The notes under the pieces are model-generated. The model did no database searches and had not been told where the DNA came from. It saw only the letters and a list, made by a program, of their open reading frames with translations. Below are positions 43,047 to 53,270 of a stretch of 64,000 nucleotides of DNA, one piece after another. A program made the translations under genes and the position numbers. The stretch's first letter is position 1, and every line of letters begins with the position of its first letter. Source of the DNA: Nonomuraea polychroma (GTDB lineage Bacteria; Actinomycetota; Actinomycetes; Streptosporangiales; Streptosporangiaceae); the NCBI RefSeq assembly GCF_004011505.1, contig NZ_SAUN01000001.1, forward strand, positions 2,976,001 through 3,040,000, written 5' to 3'.

Positions 43047-43768
43047 AATCGATCATCCCTCTACCGGTGATGTGGACGGACATCCCGCCGGTGCTGCGCT
43101 TCGGCCGGCCGGGCCCTCAAGCGGGCTACTTTGTGTCTCACAGGCGACATACGCGCTCCCGCCACACGGCAACGGGCCTTCGCAGATCTCCTGCATCGCC
43201 AGTCCGTCTCCAAAGTTCAACACGCGCCCCGGTGAGGACTGGCGATCAACCTGCTCGTGATGTGGGCATCACAGAAGGTTTGCGAACTTCCGTTCTGGAC
43301 TTCACGGTCCATTCATCATGCGGCACCGAAAATGGACTCGCAAGTCCAAAAAGCTGTGCACCGGTAACTCAAGCCGACATCGGCCACCCTCGCCGGACCG
43401 GGCACGGGAAGGACCAGGGTGAGTCACTGGTCGAGTACCTGGTGTGGCACCCGGTGATGATGATGCCAGGCCTACTGCCGCCGGATTCCGTGGCTCGTCC
43501 TACTCGAGCAGGGGCAGGGCCGCGCAAGGCCTCCGGCAGACTCCAGTGCCGTCATCCGACCCCGCGAACAGCGTCAACACCGCATCCCCTGCGGCCCCAC
43601 ACACCCAGCCAGCCGGCGGTACGCACGCCGCGAACGGGCGGCGGCCATCGGCCGGCCACCCGAACACGACCTGCGCCGAGCCATCCGGACGGCCGAAGGC
43701 CGCGAAGCTGAACCGACGGCCTGCGTGTTCGACTCCCAGACCGCCAAAGACCTCCGTCAACCGCACGA
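43047..43768. other. 722-base gap with a promoter region and a transposase relic
   Basis: No intact gene. The first 300 bases are less GC-rich and probably hold the NTF2-like gene's promoter; GAAG-n8-CTTC near 43269 is a small dyad. The end of the gap carries a transposase-like remnant (separate entry). Several open frames here have skewed composition and no ribosome sites. Confidence 0.5.
43623..43766 (+). mobile_element. IS5-family transposase relic
   Basis: In one frame the sequence reads RAIRTAEGREAEPTACVFDSQTAKD, split here by naming: RAIRTAEGREAEP followed by TACVFDSQTAK. DSQ-T/S-V/A-K after a GRdpEPsA stretch is the first-Asp motif of IS5-group DDE transposases. The rest of the catalytic domain and the inverted repeats are not found. 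The frame then runs into unrelated sequence under the LacI gene. Confidence 0.45.
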
Positions 43769-44806
43769 TCAGTGGGCCGCTTCGGCCGCCTTGTGCGAAG
43801 GCCGCAGCTGGGCGGTGGAGGAGCGCTCCACCAGCTCAGGCTGGAAGATGACGTGGCGGTGCTGGTGCCCGGACGGGTGGTCGGCCTCTTCGAGCACCAT
43901 CATCGCGGCCGTGTGGCCGAGCTGCTCGCGCGGCTGCCGGATCGACGACAGCGGCACCGCGGCCGCCGCGGCGAAGCCGATGTCGTCGTAGCCGAGGATC
44001 GCCACGTCGTCGGGAACCCGCAGCCCGCGTTGGGTGAGCTCCTGCAGCACGCCCAGCGCGACCAGGTCGTTGCCGCAGAAGACCGCGGTGGGCCGCGCGG
44101 CCCTGGGCAGGGCGGCGATCTCCTGGGCCGCCGTGCGCCCGGTGGCGACGTTGAGGTCGGGCAAGGGGATCACGGTCAGCCGATCGGCCGGGGTGAGCAC
44201 GCTCGCCAGCCCGTCGCGGCGATCCTCCACCTGCCGGACGGTGAACGGCCCCCCGGCGAAGGCGATGTGGCGGTGCCCCCGCTCGCGCAGGTGCCACCCG
44301 GCCAGGCGGCCGCCGAGCATGTCGTCCACCGCGACCGCGCACCCGTGGTTGACGCGGGAGGAGTTGTCGAACAACACCACCGGGATGCCGCGGGAGAGCA
44401 GCCGGTCCAGCCGTTCCCGCTGGCCGCGGTCGTTCACCGGGGTGATGAGCACGCCCAGGGGACGCTGCTCCTCCAGCATCTCCAGCAGCCTGGCCTCACG
44501 GTCGGCGTCCTTGCTGCTGTTGAACACCATCACGGTGAGGCCGACGCGTTGCGCGGCGGACTCCACGCCGCTGAGCACGTCGATGAAGAAGGGGTTGGCC
44601 AGGTCGAGCGCCACCACGGCGATGGTGCGGCTGCGCCCCGCCCGCAGCTGGCGGGCGGAGGCGTTGCGTACGTAGCCGAGCTGCGCGATCGCGGCCTGCA
44701 CACGCTGGCGGGTCTCAGGCGCCACCATGTCGGGCCGGTTGAGCACGTTGCTCACGGTGCCGACGGAGACGCCGGCGAGCCGGGCGACCTCTTTGATGCT
44801 CGACAT
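43769..44806 (-). CDS. LacI family transcriptional regulator
   Basis: Repressor of 345 residues. The N-terminal LacI headpiece reads IKEVARLAGVSVGTVSNVLN, followed by the hinge and a periplasmic-binding-protein-like sensor domain (TIAVVALDLANPFFIDVL, later VFCGNDLVALGVLQEL). ATG 44806 is chosen with GAGG just upstream; the open frame extends further. A TGAAACG-n-TTTTA site lies before the gene, so it probably autoregulates. Similar sites at 52378 and 15830 suggest wider targets. The effector is presumably a sugar or sugar acid. Confidence 0.93.
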   Translation of the reverse strand: MSSIKEVARLAGVSVGTVSNVLNRPDMVAPETRQRVQAAIAQLGYVRNASARQLRAGRSRTIAVVALDLANPFFIDVLSGVESAAQRVGLTVMVFNSSKDADREARLLEMLEEQRPLGVLITPVNDRGQRERLDRLLSRGIPVVLFDNSSRVNHGCAVAVDDMLGGRLAGWHLRERGHRHIAFAGGPFTVRQVEDRRDGLASVLTPADRLTVIPLPDLNVATGRTAAQEIAALPRAARPTAVFCGNDLVALGVLQELTQRGLRVPDDVAILGYDDIGFAAAAAVPLSSIRQPREQLGHTAAMMVLEEADHPSGHQHRHVIFQPELVERSSTAQLRPSHKAAEAAH

Positions 44807-44887
44807 CGTTCCTCGTCTGGTGCGCGGAGCACGAGAGACGTGCACCCGGGACCAGCATGATCATAGCGCATGGGATCCCCCATGCTG

Positions 44888-44900
44888 TGAAACGATTTTA
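44888..44900. promoter_or_regulatory. LacI-type operator near the lacI-type regulator
   Basis: TGAAACGATTTTA lies between the LacI gene start and the SLC13 permease stop. It shares its half-sites with TGAAACGTTTTA at 52378-52389, with one extra central base. Confidence 0.6.
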
Positions 44901-44922
44901 CGCGATATGAGCAGCAGCAGCG

Positions 44923-46536
<1,614 letters not shown>

Positions 46537-46562
46537 CTGCGTACTCCGTTCTCCCCCGTACG

Positions 46563-49328
46563 TTATGACTGGTCGATCACCTGGTGGAGGAGTTCGATCG
46601 GGTGGCGCGCAGCGCGGCCCGCGCCGTGGGCGATCTGCTGGCGGCACGACAGCCCCGTGGCCGCGAGCAGTGTGTCGGGTGAGGACGCGGCGATCGCCGG
46701 GAAGAGCCGGAGGCCGCCGATCCTCATGGACAGGTCGTAGTGCTCGCTCTCGAAGCCGAACGAGCCGGCCATGCCACAGCAGCCGGCGTCGATCTCTTCC
46801 ACCTCCGCTCCGGGGATTCTGGACAGCAGTGCTCGTGTGGCGTCGGTGCCGACGACGGCTTTCTCGTGGCAGTGGCCGTGCAGGAGGATCTTCCGCCCGC
46901 GCAGCCCGTCGCCGAGCACCAGCGAGCCGTCGTCGATCGCCTCGACGAGCAGGTCGGGGACGAGCCTGGCGCGGGCCGCGACCGCCGCCACCCGCGGGTC
47001 GCCGGGCAGCAGCGCGCGGTACTCGTCCTTCAGCGTCAGCAGGCAGGACGGCTCCAGGCCGACGATGGGCGCGTCCGAGCCGGACAGCCCGTCGACCATC
47101 GCCTCGGCCATCGACCTGGCCCGGTCGAGCAGGCCCTTGGAGATGCTGGAGCGGCCGCAGCAGCCGTCGGCCGCCAGGCGTACCCGATAGCCGGCGCGCT
47201 CCAGCAGCGCGACGGCGGCCTGCCCGATGCCGGGCTCGGTGTAGGTGGTGAAGGAGTCCGCGAGCAGGATCACCTCCTTCGTCCCGGAAGGGGACGGCCG
47301 GCGCGCGTGCCAGCGGACAAGGGTGTCGCGCCGGAAGCGGGGGAGCGGTCGCCGCCGGCTCAGCCCGAGCGGGCCGCGCAGGGGACGTGCCAGCCAGTTC
47401 GACAGCGGGGCGGTGGCCGAGCCCAGGCGGTTGAGCGTCCTGATCGCCCCGAACAGCCGGGCCCGCAGGGGCACACCGTGCTGCTGCTGGTGCTGGTGCA
47501 GGAACTCGCTCTTCAGCGCCGCCATGTCCACGCCCAGCGGGCATTCCGACTGGCAGGCCTTGCACTCCAGGCACAGGTCGAGGATCCCGTGCAGCCGGTC
47601 GTCTCCCATCGCCTGCCGGGGATCGTCCGACGACAGGGCCTTGACCAGGGCGTTGGCCCGGCCGCGGGTGGAGTGCTCCTCCTCGCGGGTGGCCATGTAC
47701 GACGGGCACATCACGCCCGTGTCGTCCTTGCGGCACACACCGACGTTCATGCACCGGTCGGCGGCGGCGTGCATGCCGCCGGCGAACGACAACGTGGTGG
47801 GCAGCGGGCGTGGCTCCGGCATGGCCGGGTCGCGCAGGTGGTCGGTCATCGGCGGCGCGTCCACGATCTTGCCGGGGTTCAGCAGTCCACGCGGGTCGAA
47901 GACCTGCTTGATCCGCCGCATGGCCTCGTAGATCTCGTCGCCGAACAACCGCCGGTTGAACTCCGAGCGGGCCAGCCCGTCGCCGTGCTCGCTGGAGTTC
48001 ACGCCGCCGTGCCGGGCGGCGAGCTCGGCGATCTCCTCGGCGACCGCGCGCATCCTGCCGATCTCGCCGGGCGCGCGCAGGTCCACGAACGGGCGGATGT
48101 GCAGGCAGCCGACCGAGCAGTGGCCGTAGAACCCGGCCTGCAGGCCGTGGCCGTCGAGGATGCGGGCGAACTCCTCGACGTAGGGCAGCAGCCGCTCCGG
48201 CGGGACGGCCGTGTCCTCGACGAACGCCAGCGGCCTGCGGCTGCCCACGCTGGAGGCCATCAGCAGGCCGAGCCCCGCCTTGCGCACCTTGAGCACGGCC
48301 GCCTGATCGCGTTCGGCCGTGGCCCTGAGCGTGTGATAGCCGTGGCCGTTCGCCTTCCACGTCGCGGCCAGCTTGTCCACCCGGTCGGCCACCTCGGCCG
48401 GGGTGTCGCCGAAGAACTCGACGAACAGCAGCGCCTCCGGGTCTCCCTCGAGGATGCCGCCGAGCCCCGCGTAGTCCACGCGCTGCCTGGACAGGTCGAG
48501 GATGGCCTTGTCGATGAGCTCGACGGAGGCGGCGTCGAAGGCCAGGGCGTCGGCGGTGGCGGCGATCGCGGCCGGCGTGGAGGTGAAGTGGCCGACGGCG
48601 ATGGCCTTGGCCCGCGGCCGGTCCACCAGCGCCACCGTGGCCTCGGTGACCACGGCCAGCGTGCCCTCCGACCCGACGATCAGCTTGGTGAGATCCCCGT
48701 CCACGGCCAGGTCCAGCCGGTAGCCGCCCGAGTGCCGCCAGAAACGCGGGAACCCGGTCAGATCCAGCCCCTGCACGACCTCGGCCACCGCCGCCTTGAG
48801 CCGGGCGTCGGCCGCCAGGTCGGGCATGGTGGCGTCGGCGAGCACCACGCTCACCGACGCGACGTGGTCGATCGTGGAGCCGTACCGGACGGAGTGGCTG
48901 CCGGCCGAGTTGTTGCCGATCATTCCGCCGATCGTGGCCCGGTTGCTGGTCGAGGTGTCCGGCCCGAACATCAGCCCGTGCCTGCGGGCCGCACGGTTGA
49001 GCTGGTCCTGCACGACCCCCGGTTGCACCCGGGCGGTCCTGCCGTCGATCTGCAGGATCTTGTTCATGTGCCGGGAGAAGTCGACGATCACCGCCGCGCC
49101 CACCGTCTGCCCGGCCAGGCTGGTGCCCGCACCGCGCGGCAGCACCGGCACCTCCAGCTCGCCGCACGCCGCCACCAGCGCCTGCACGTCGCCGGCGTCC
49201 TTGGGAAAGGCGACGGCGAGCGGCTCGATGGCGTACATGCTGGCGTCGGAGGAGTAGAGGTGCCGGGTGTAGGGATCGTCCCTGACGTCGCCGCCGATCA
49301 GCGGCGACAACTTCCGGGCCAGGCTCAT
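46563..49328 (-). CDS. FAD-linked oxidase/Fe-S oxidoreductase fusion (glycolate or D-2-hydroxyacid dehydrogenase type)
   Basis: Membrane-associated dehydrogenase of 921 residues that fuses GlcD-like and GlcF-like parts. Residues 1-470 form the FAD-binding domain (VLPRGAGTSLAGQTVG, later PDTSTSNRATIGGMIGNNSA). The Fe-S part has a partial 4Fe-4S cluster, CLECKACQSECP near 590, plus an earlier CMNVGVCRK. CCG-type domains follow (DGCCGRSSISKGL, DAGCCGMAGSFG). It overlaps the aminotransferase stop by ATGA. With an aminotransferase for glyoxylate upstream and a carboxylate permease downstream, glycolate is the most coherent substrate; D-lactate is the main alternative. Confidence 0.92.
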   Translation of the reverse strand: MSLARKLSPLIGGDVRDDPYTRHLYSSDASMYAIEPLAVAFPKDAGDVQALVAACGELEVPVLPRGAGTSLAGQTVGAAVIVDFSRHMNKILQIDGRTARVQPGVVQDQLNRAARRHGLMFGPDTSTSNRATIGGMIGNNSAGSHSVRYGSTIDHVASVSVVLADATMPDLAADARLKAAVAEVVQGLDLTGFPRFWRHSGGYRLDLAVDGDLTKLIVGSEGTLAVVTEATVALVDRPRAKAIAVGHFTSTPAAIAATADALAFDAASVELIDKAILDLSRQRVDYAGLGGILEGDPEALLFVEFFGDTPAEVADRVDKLAATWKANGHGYHTLRATAERDQAAVLKVRKAGLGLLMASSVGSRRPLAFVEDTAVPPERLLPYVEEFARILDGHGLQAGFYGHCSVGCLHIRPFVDLRAPGEIGRMRAVAEEIAELAARHGGVNSSEHGDGLARSEFNRRLFGDEIYEAMRRIKQVFDPRGLLNPGKIVDAPPMTDHLRDPAMPEPRPLPTTLSFAGGMHAAADRCMNVGVCRKDDTGVMCPSYMATREEEHSTRGRANALVKALSSDDPRQAMGDDRLHGILDLCLECKACQSECPLGVDMAALKSEFLHQHQQQHGVPLRARLFGAIRTLNRLGSATAPLSNWLARPLRGPLGLSRRRPLPRFRRDTLVRWHARRPSPSGTKEVILLADSFTTYTEPGIGQAAVALLERAGYRVRLAADGCCGRSSISKGLLDRARSMAEAMVDGLSGSDAPIVGLEPSCLLTLKDEYRALLPGDPRVAAVAARARLVPDLLVEAIDDGSLVLGDGLRGRKILLHGHCHEKAVVGTDATRALLSRIPGAEVEEIDAGCCGMAGSFGFESEHYDLSMRIGGLRLFPAIAASSPDTLLAATGLSCRQQIAHGAGRAARHPIELLHQVIDQS

Positions 49329-50464
49329 CCGGTCTCCTCCAGGTACGCCAGCGCCGCCCGCACCCCGCCCTCCTTGATCGGCACGCCGGCCGCCAGCAGC
49401 CCCATCTCGACCCCGCCGAGCGTGCCCGCCAGCATCAGGTCGTTGAAGTGCCCGAGGTGGCCGATCCGGAACACGCGTCCCGCGAGCCGGCCGAGCCCGG
49501 TGCCGAGCGACATGTCGTACCGCTCCAGGATGAGGCTCCTGGCCGCGTCGGCGTCGTGCCCGTCGGGCATCAGCAGGGCCGTGAGGCTGCTGGAGTGCTC
49601 CCGCTCGTCGGCGCAGAGCACCTCGAGCCCCCACGCCCGCACCGCCCGGCGCGTCGCCTCGGCGTGCCGTTCGTGCCGGGCGAACACCTGCGGCAGGCCC
49701 TCCTCCTCCAGCATGATCAGCGCCTCGCGCAGCCCGTACAGCAGGTTGGTGGGCGGCGTGTACGGGAAGAAGCCCTGCCGGTTGGCGGCGATGATGGGAT
49801 CCCAGTCCCAGTACGAGCGCGGCAGCCGCCCCCGGTGTGCCAGCGCCTTCGGGCCGACGGCGTTGAACCCGATCCCGGGCGGGAGCATGAGGCCCTTCTG
49901 CGAGCAGCCGACGGTCACGTCCACGCCCCACTCGTCGTGCCGGTACTCCATCGACGCCAGCGACGAGATCGTGTCCACCAGCAGCAAGGCCGGATGCCCG
50001 GTCGCGTCCATGGCGTCGCGGATCTCGGGGATGCGGCTGCGCACCCCGGTCGAGGTCTCGTTGTGCACCACCATGACGGCGGCGTGGTCGGCGCTCAGAA
50101 GATCGGTGATCGCGGCGGGGTCGGCGCCGTGCCGCCAGTCGCCCGGCACCAGGTCGACGACCAGCCCCAGGCGGGCGGCCATCTCGCACCACAATGTCGA
50201 GAAGTGCCCGGTCTCGAACGCCAGCACCCGCTCGCCCGGCGACAGCGTGTTGACCAGCGCCGCCTCCCACGCCCCGGTGCCCGAGGACGGGTAGACGACG
50301 ACGTCGTGGCGGGTGCCGAAGACGGGCTTGAGCCGGTCGAGCAGCTCGCGCGCCAGCTCGGCGAAGGCGGGTCCGCGATGGTCGATGGTGGGCCGGGCGA
50401 TGGCACGCAACACCCGGTCGGGGACGTTGGTCGGTCCTGGGATCTGCAGGAAGTGGCGGCCCAC
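49325..50464 (-). CDS. Class V aminotransferase (serine/alanine-glyoxylate type)
   Basis: PLP enzyme of about 379 residues. LQIPGPTNVPDRVL at the start, YPSSGTGAWEAAL, the Asp in LLLVDTISSLASM and the PLP lysine in VGCSQKGLMLPPG are typical of alanine- and serine-glyoxylate aminotransferases. GTG 50464 is preferred because GAGGAG lies about ten bases upstream; a longer frame from 50500 would place the operator inside the gene. It would turn glyoxylate from the next enzyme into glycine. It is first in the three-gene operon and divergent from the IclR gene. Confidence 0.9.
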   Translation of the reverse strand: MGRHFLQIPGPTNVPDRVLRAIARPTIDHRGPAFAELARELLDRLKPVFGTRHDVVVYPSSGTGAWEAALVNTLSPGERVLAFETGHFSTLWCEMAARLGLVVDLVPGDWRHGADPAAITDLLSADHAAVMVVHNETSTGVRSRIPEIRDAMDATGHPALLLVDTISSLASMEYRHDEWGVDVTVGCSQKGLMLPPGIGFNAVGPKALAHRGRLPRSYWDWDPIIAANRQGFFPYTPPTNLLYGLREALIMLEEEGLPQVFARHERHAEATRRAVRAWGLEVLCADEREHSSSLTALLMPDGHDADAARSLILERYDMSLGTGLGRLAGRVFRIGHLGHFNDLMLAGTLGGVEMGLLAAGVPIKEGGVRAALAYLEETG

Positions 50465-50480
50465 GTCGGTAGCGCTCCTC

Positions 50481-50520
50481 TGTGCCGTGTCGCGGCACAC
50501 CGTGCCGTGTTGCGGTTCAT
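50481..50520. promoter_or_regulatory. Tandem IclR-type operator
   Basis: TGTGCCGtgtcgCGGCACA at 50481-50499 is a perfect 7-bp inverted repeat with a 5-base spacer. A second, degenerate copy follows at 50501-50519 (GTGCCG, tgttg, CGGTTCA), centres about 20 bases apart. It lies between the divergent aminotransferase and IclR genes. Confidence 0.7.
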
Positions 50521-50555
50521 TAACATTAGATTTCAGCCCGCAGAGGAGTCAATGG

Positions 50556-51269
50556 ATGCAGAACGTGATCAACGCCCTCCGGGTGCTCGAAGAGGTCGCC
50601 GTACGCCAGCCGGCCGGCGTCGGCGAGCTGGCTCGCGGGCTGGGCCTGCCCAAGAGCACCGTGCAGCGCTCGCTGCGGACGCTGCACGAGGCCGGGTGGA
50701 TCAGGCCCGCCGGGGGCGCCGTCACGCGCTGGCAGGTGACCAGCAAGGCGCTGCAGGTGGGGCGGCGGGCCGAGCTGGGGTTGCGGGACGTGGCGCTGCC
50801 CGTCATGGAGGAGCTGCGCCAGCGCACCGGCGAGACCATCCACCTCATGGTCCCCGAGGGGGACGCGGTCGTTCTCATCGAGCGGCTGGAGACCGACAAG
50901 CCGCTGCGCATCGTGCTGCCGCTCGGCATCAGGCTGCCGCTGCACGCCTCGGCCAACGGCAAGGCCGTGCTCGCGCACCTGGACCGGCCGATCGACGAGC
51001 TGCCCGCGTACACCGGCACCACGATCACCGACCCGGAGCTGCTGCGCGCCGAGCTGGCCGAGGTGCGCGCCCGCGGCTACGCCGACAACCGCGGCGAGTG
51101 GCGCTCCGACATCGCCGCGGTCGCCGCCGCCGTCCTCGGCCCGGACGGGCCGGTCGCCAGCCTCAGCATCTCGACCCCGGCCAGCCGCATGCCGGACGAT
51201 CTCAGACCGGAGTACGGCAAGCTCGTCACACAGGCGGCGCGGACACTGACGGAGTCGCTGCCCTCATGA
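50556..51269 (+). CDS. IclR family transcriptional regulator
   Basis: Regulator of 237 residues. The N-terminal winged helix is VGELARGLGLPKSTVQRSLRTL. The ligand-binding GAF-like IclR domain includes LPLHASANGKAVLAHL and the TTITDPELLRAEL helix. GAGGAG about eight bases upstream supports ATG 50556. Being divergent from the aminotransferase/oxidase/permease operon with a tandem operator between, it is the likely direct regulator of that operon. Glyoxylate is a known IclR ligand in Escherichia coli, which fits the proposed pathway. Confidence 0.93.
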   Translation: MQNVINALRVLEEVAVRQPAGVGELARGLGLPKSTVQRSLRTLHEAGWIRPAGGAVTRWQVTSKALQVGRRAELGLRDVALPVMEELRQRTGETIHLMVPEGDAVVLIERLETDKPLRIVLPLGIRLPLHASANGKAVLAHLDRPIDELPAYTGTTITDPELLRAELAEVRARGYADNRGEWRSDIAAVAAAVLGPDGPVASLSISTPASRMPDDLRPEYGKLVTQAARTLTESLPS

Positions 51270-51378
51270 CCAGCATCGCGACCTGGTCTTCTCCCCGACG
51301 ACCTGGAACGGCGCACGGGCCGCCGCCGGGTCCTGGAGGGGCTCGACTCCCCGGCGGCCCGTGACCAGGTGATGGCGA

Positions 51379-52353
51379 TTACGCGCTGATCCCGGCCTCC
51401 TTGGCGGCCTGCTCGATGGCGGTGAGCTCGTCGTCGGTGAAGTCGAGGCGGTCCACGCAGGCGACGTTGGCCTCGAGTTGCTCGGGGCTGGAGGCGCCGA
51501 CCAGGACGGAGGTGATGCGGGGGTCGCGCAGGGCCCAGGCCAGAGCGAGCTGGGCGACGCTCTGGCCGCGGGCGGTGGCGATCGCCGACAGCGCGCGGAC
51601 GAACGCCAGCACCTGCGGGGTGACCCGGTCGGGGGTGAGGAATCGTCCTTCGGCGGCGCGGGAGTCGGCCGGGATGCCGTCCAGGTAGCGGTCGGTCAGC
51701 AGGCCCTGGGCCAGCGGCGAGTAGACCACGCAGCCGACGCCCTCCTGCTCCAGGACATCGAGCAGGGCATCCTCGATGCCGCGGTTGAGCAGCGAGTAGG
51801 AGGGCTGGTGCACCAGCAGCGGCGTGCCGAGGCCGCGCAGCAGGCGGGCGATCGCGGCGGTGCGCTCGGGGGAGAAGTTGGAGACGCCGACGTACAAGGT
51901 GCGGCCGGTGCGGACCATGTGGTCCAGCGTGGCCGCCGTCTCCTCCAGCGGCGTCTCCTCGTCATCTCGGTGCAGGTAGAAGATGTCGACGAAGTCGAGG
52001 CCGAGCCGGGCCCGCGACCGGTCGAGGGTGGCCAGCAGGTGCTTGCGCGAGCCGCCGTACCCGTAGGGGCCGTCCCACATGGGGTTGAAGCCCTTGGTGG
52101 TCACCACCACCTCGTCCCGCAACGACTTCGGGAAGATCCGCCCGAACGCGGACTCGGCGGCGCCGAACGGCGGGCCGTAGCGGTCGGCGATGTCGAAGTG
52201 GGTGATGCCCAGGTCGAGCGCCTTGTGCAGGATCGCGCGCTGGGTCTCGACCGGCTTGCCCTCACCGAAGTTGTGCCACAGGCCGAGCGACACGGCGGGC
52301 AGGAGCAGTCCGCTGCGGCCGCACCTGCGGTACGGCTGACGGTCGTAGTCCAA
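51379..52353 (-). CDS. gpr: Aldo/keto reductase, Gpr/YghZ-like
   Basis: NADPH-dependent reductase of 324 residues close to Escherichia coli YghZ (L-glyceraldehyde-3-phosphate reductase) over its length: YRRCGRSGLLLPAVSLGLWHNFG, DIADRYGPPFGAAE with the catalytic Asp and Tyr, GPYGYGGSRKHLLATLD, and VHQPSYSLLNR. Start is TTG 52353 with GGGGAAGG upstream. Proposed roles are methylglyoxal or L-glyceraldehyde phosphate detoxification and, in some actinomycetes, sugar pathways. A LacI-type operator 25 bases upstream suggests sugar-linked control. Confidence 0.9.
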   Translation of the reverse strand: MDYDRQPYRRCGRSGLLLPAVSLGLWHNFGEGKPVETQRAILHKALDLGITHFDIADRYGPPFGAAESAFGRIFPKSLRDEVVVTTKGFNPMWDGPYGYGGSRKHLLATLDRSRARLGLDFVDIFYLHRDDEETPLEETAATLDHMVRTGRTLYVGVSNFSPERTAAIARLLRGLGTPLLVHQPSYSLLNRGIEDALLDVLEQEGVGCVVYSPLAQGLLTDRYLDGIPADSRAAEGRFLTPDRVTPQVLAFVRALSAIATARGQSVAQLALAWALRDPRITSVLVGASSPEQLEANVACVDRLDFTDDELTAIEQAAKEAGISA

Positions 52354-52377
52354 GGATGACCTTCCCCGAAGACGTAA

Positions 52378-52389
52378 TGAAACGTTTTA
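52378..52389. promoter_or_regulatory. LacI-type operator between gpr and the dioxygenase gene
   Basis: TGAAACGTTTTA, built on the 8-bp palindrome AAACGTTT, lies 25 bases upstream of the reductase start. It nearly matches sites before the rhamnogalacturonan lyase and the LacI gene. Confidence 0.6.
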
Positions 52390-52519
52390 GGAGGGCCACG
52401 TTACCGAGCCGAGAGCACCTTCTCCACCCGGGTGTGCGCACGCCGGTTTTGCGCTGCGCTGATGCTGAAGCGTCGCGCCGCGGGGCAAGAAACGTCACAC
52501 AGGCGGACGGGAGTGCGGA

Positions 52520-53263
52520 ATGAACGACGCATCGATGGTGCGGTCCTACCGGGACAACGGCTACGTGCTGGTCAAAGGGCTGTTGAGCCGGGAGGAGGCG
52601 CGGGCCTACCGCGAGGAGTGTCATGCGGTGCTGGCGCGCCTGCGGCGCACCGACCCCACCTGGGGCAGCGCCCGCGAGCTGGCCGGCCGCCCCACCGAGT
52701 TGCGCCACTGCCACGACGCGCAGTTCTACTCGGCGGCGTTCGCGCGGCTCATGGTCGATCCGCGCTTCACCGACGTGGCGGCGGCGCTGATGGGCTCGGA
52801 GAACGTGCAGCTCCACCACACCAAGATCTTCGTCAAGCCGGCGGAGAAGGGCTCGCCGTTCCCCATGCACCAGGACGCCGCGCATTTCCCGCACACCAGG
52901 CACACGGTCGGCGCGGCCATCTTCCACTTCGACGACGCCCCGGAGGAGAAGGGGTGCGTGCGCGTGGTGCCGGGCAGCCACCGGGACGGGCTGCTGCCGC
53001 ACATCGAGGAGGGCGGCTGGCATCTGCCGTTGTCGGAGTGGCCGCTGGAGGCCGCCGTCCCCGTCGAGGCCGAGGCGGGGGACGTGTTGTTCTTCACCTA
53101 CCTCACCGTGCACGGTTCCGGGGTCAACCGGGCCGCCGAGGCCCGTACGACGCTGCTCATCCAGTTCCGCGACCCCGAGGATGTCCCGGCCGGCGACGTG
53201 CACCGCTCGCGCGGTCAGGGGATGATGTTGCGCGGGGTCGATCCGACGATGCGCGGAGGGTGA
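52520..53263 (+). CDS. Phytanoyl-CoA dioxygenase family protein
   Basis: Fe(II)/2-oxoglutarate-dependent oxygenase of 247 residues. The facial triad is visible: HQD in PFPMHQDAAHFPH near residue 115 and the distal His in LTVHGSGVNRAAE near 200, followed by the 2-oxoglutarate-binding Arg in RTTLLIQFR. The double-stranded beta-helix is complete. Family members hydroxylate lipids, quaternary amines, ectoine or secondary metabolites; the neighbours do not single one out. Confidence 0.9.
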   Translation: MNDASMVRSYRDNGYVLVKGLLSREEARAYREECHAVLARLRRTDPTWGSARELAGRPTELRHCHDAQFYSAAFARLMVDPRFTDVAAALMGSENVQLHHTKIFVKPAEKGSPFPMHQDAAHFPHTRHTVGAAIFHFDDAPEEKGCVRVVPGSHRDGLLPHIEEGGWHLPLSEWPLEAAVPVEAEAGDVLFFTYLTVHGSGVNRAAEARTTLLIQFRDPEDVPAGDVHRSRGQGMMLRGVDPTMRGG

Positions 53264-53270
53264 AGGTCCC

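Noticed and set aside
43067-43711. Open frames across the 43.0-43.7 kb gap
   Set aside because: Composition changes along the frame, no family resemblance, no ribosome site; only the transposase-like stretch at its end is informative.
46740-50294. Very long plus-strand open frame (over 1100 codons) opposite the glycolate-type operon
   Set aside because: It is antisense to three genes with clear domains, is Val/Arg/Gly/His-rich as expected for a shadow of high-GC coding sequence, and matches no family.
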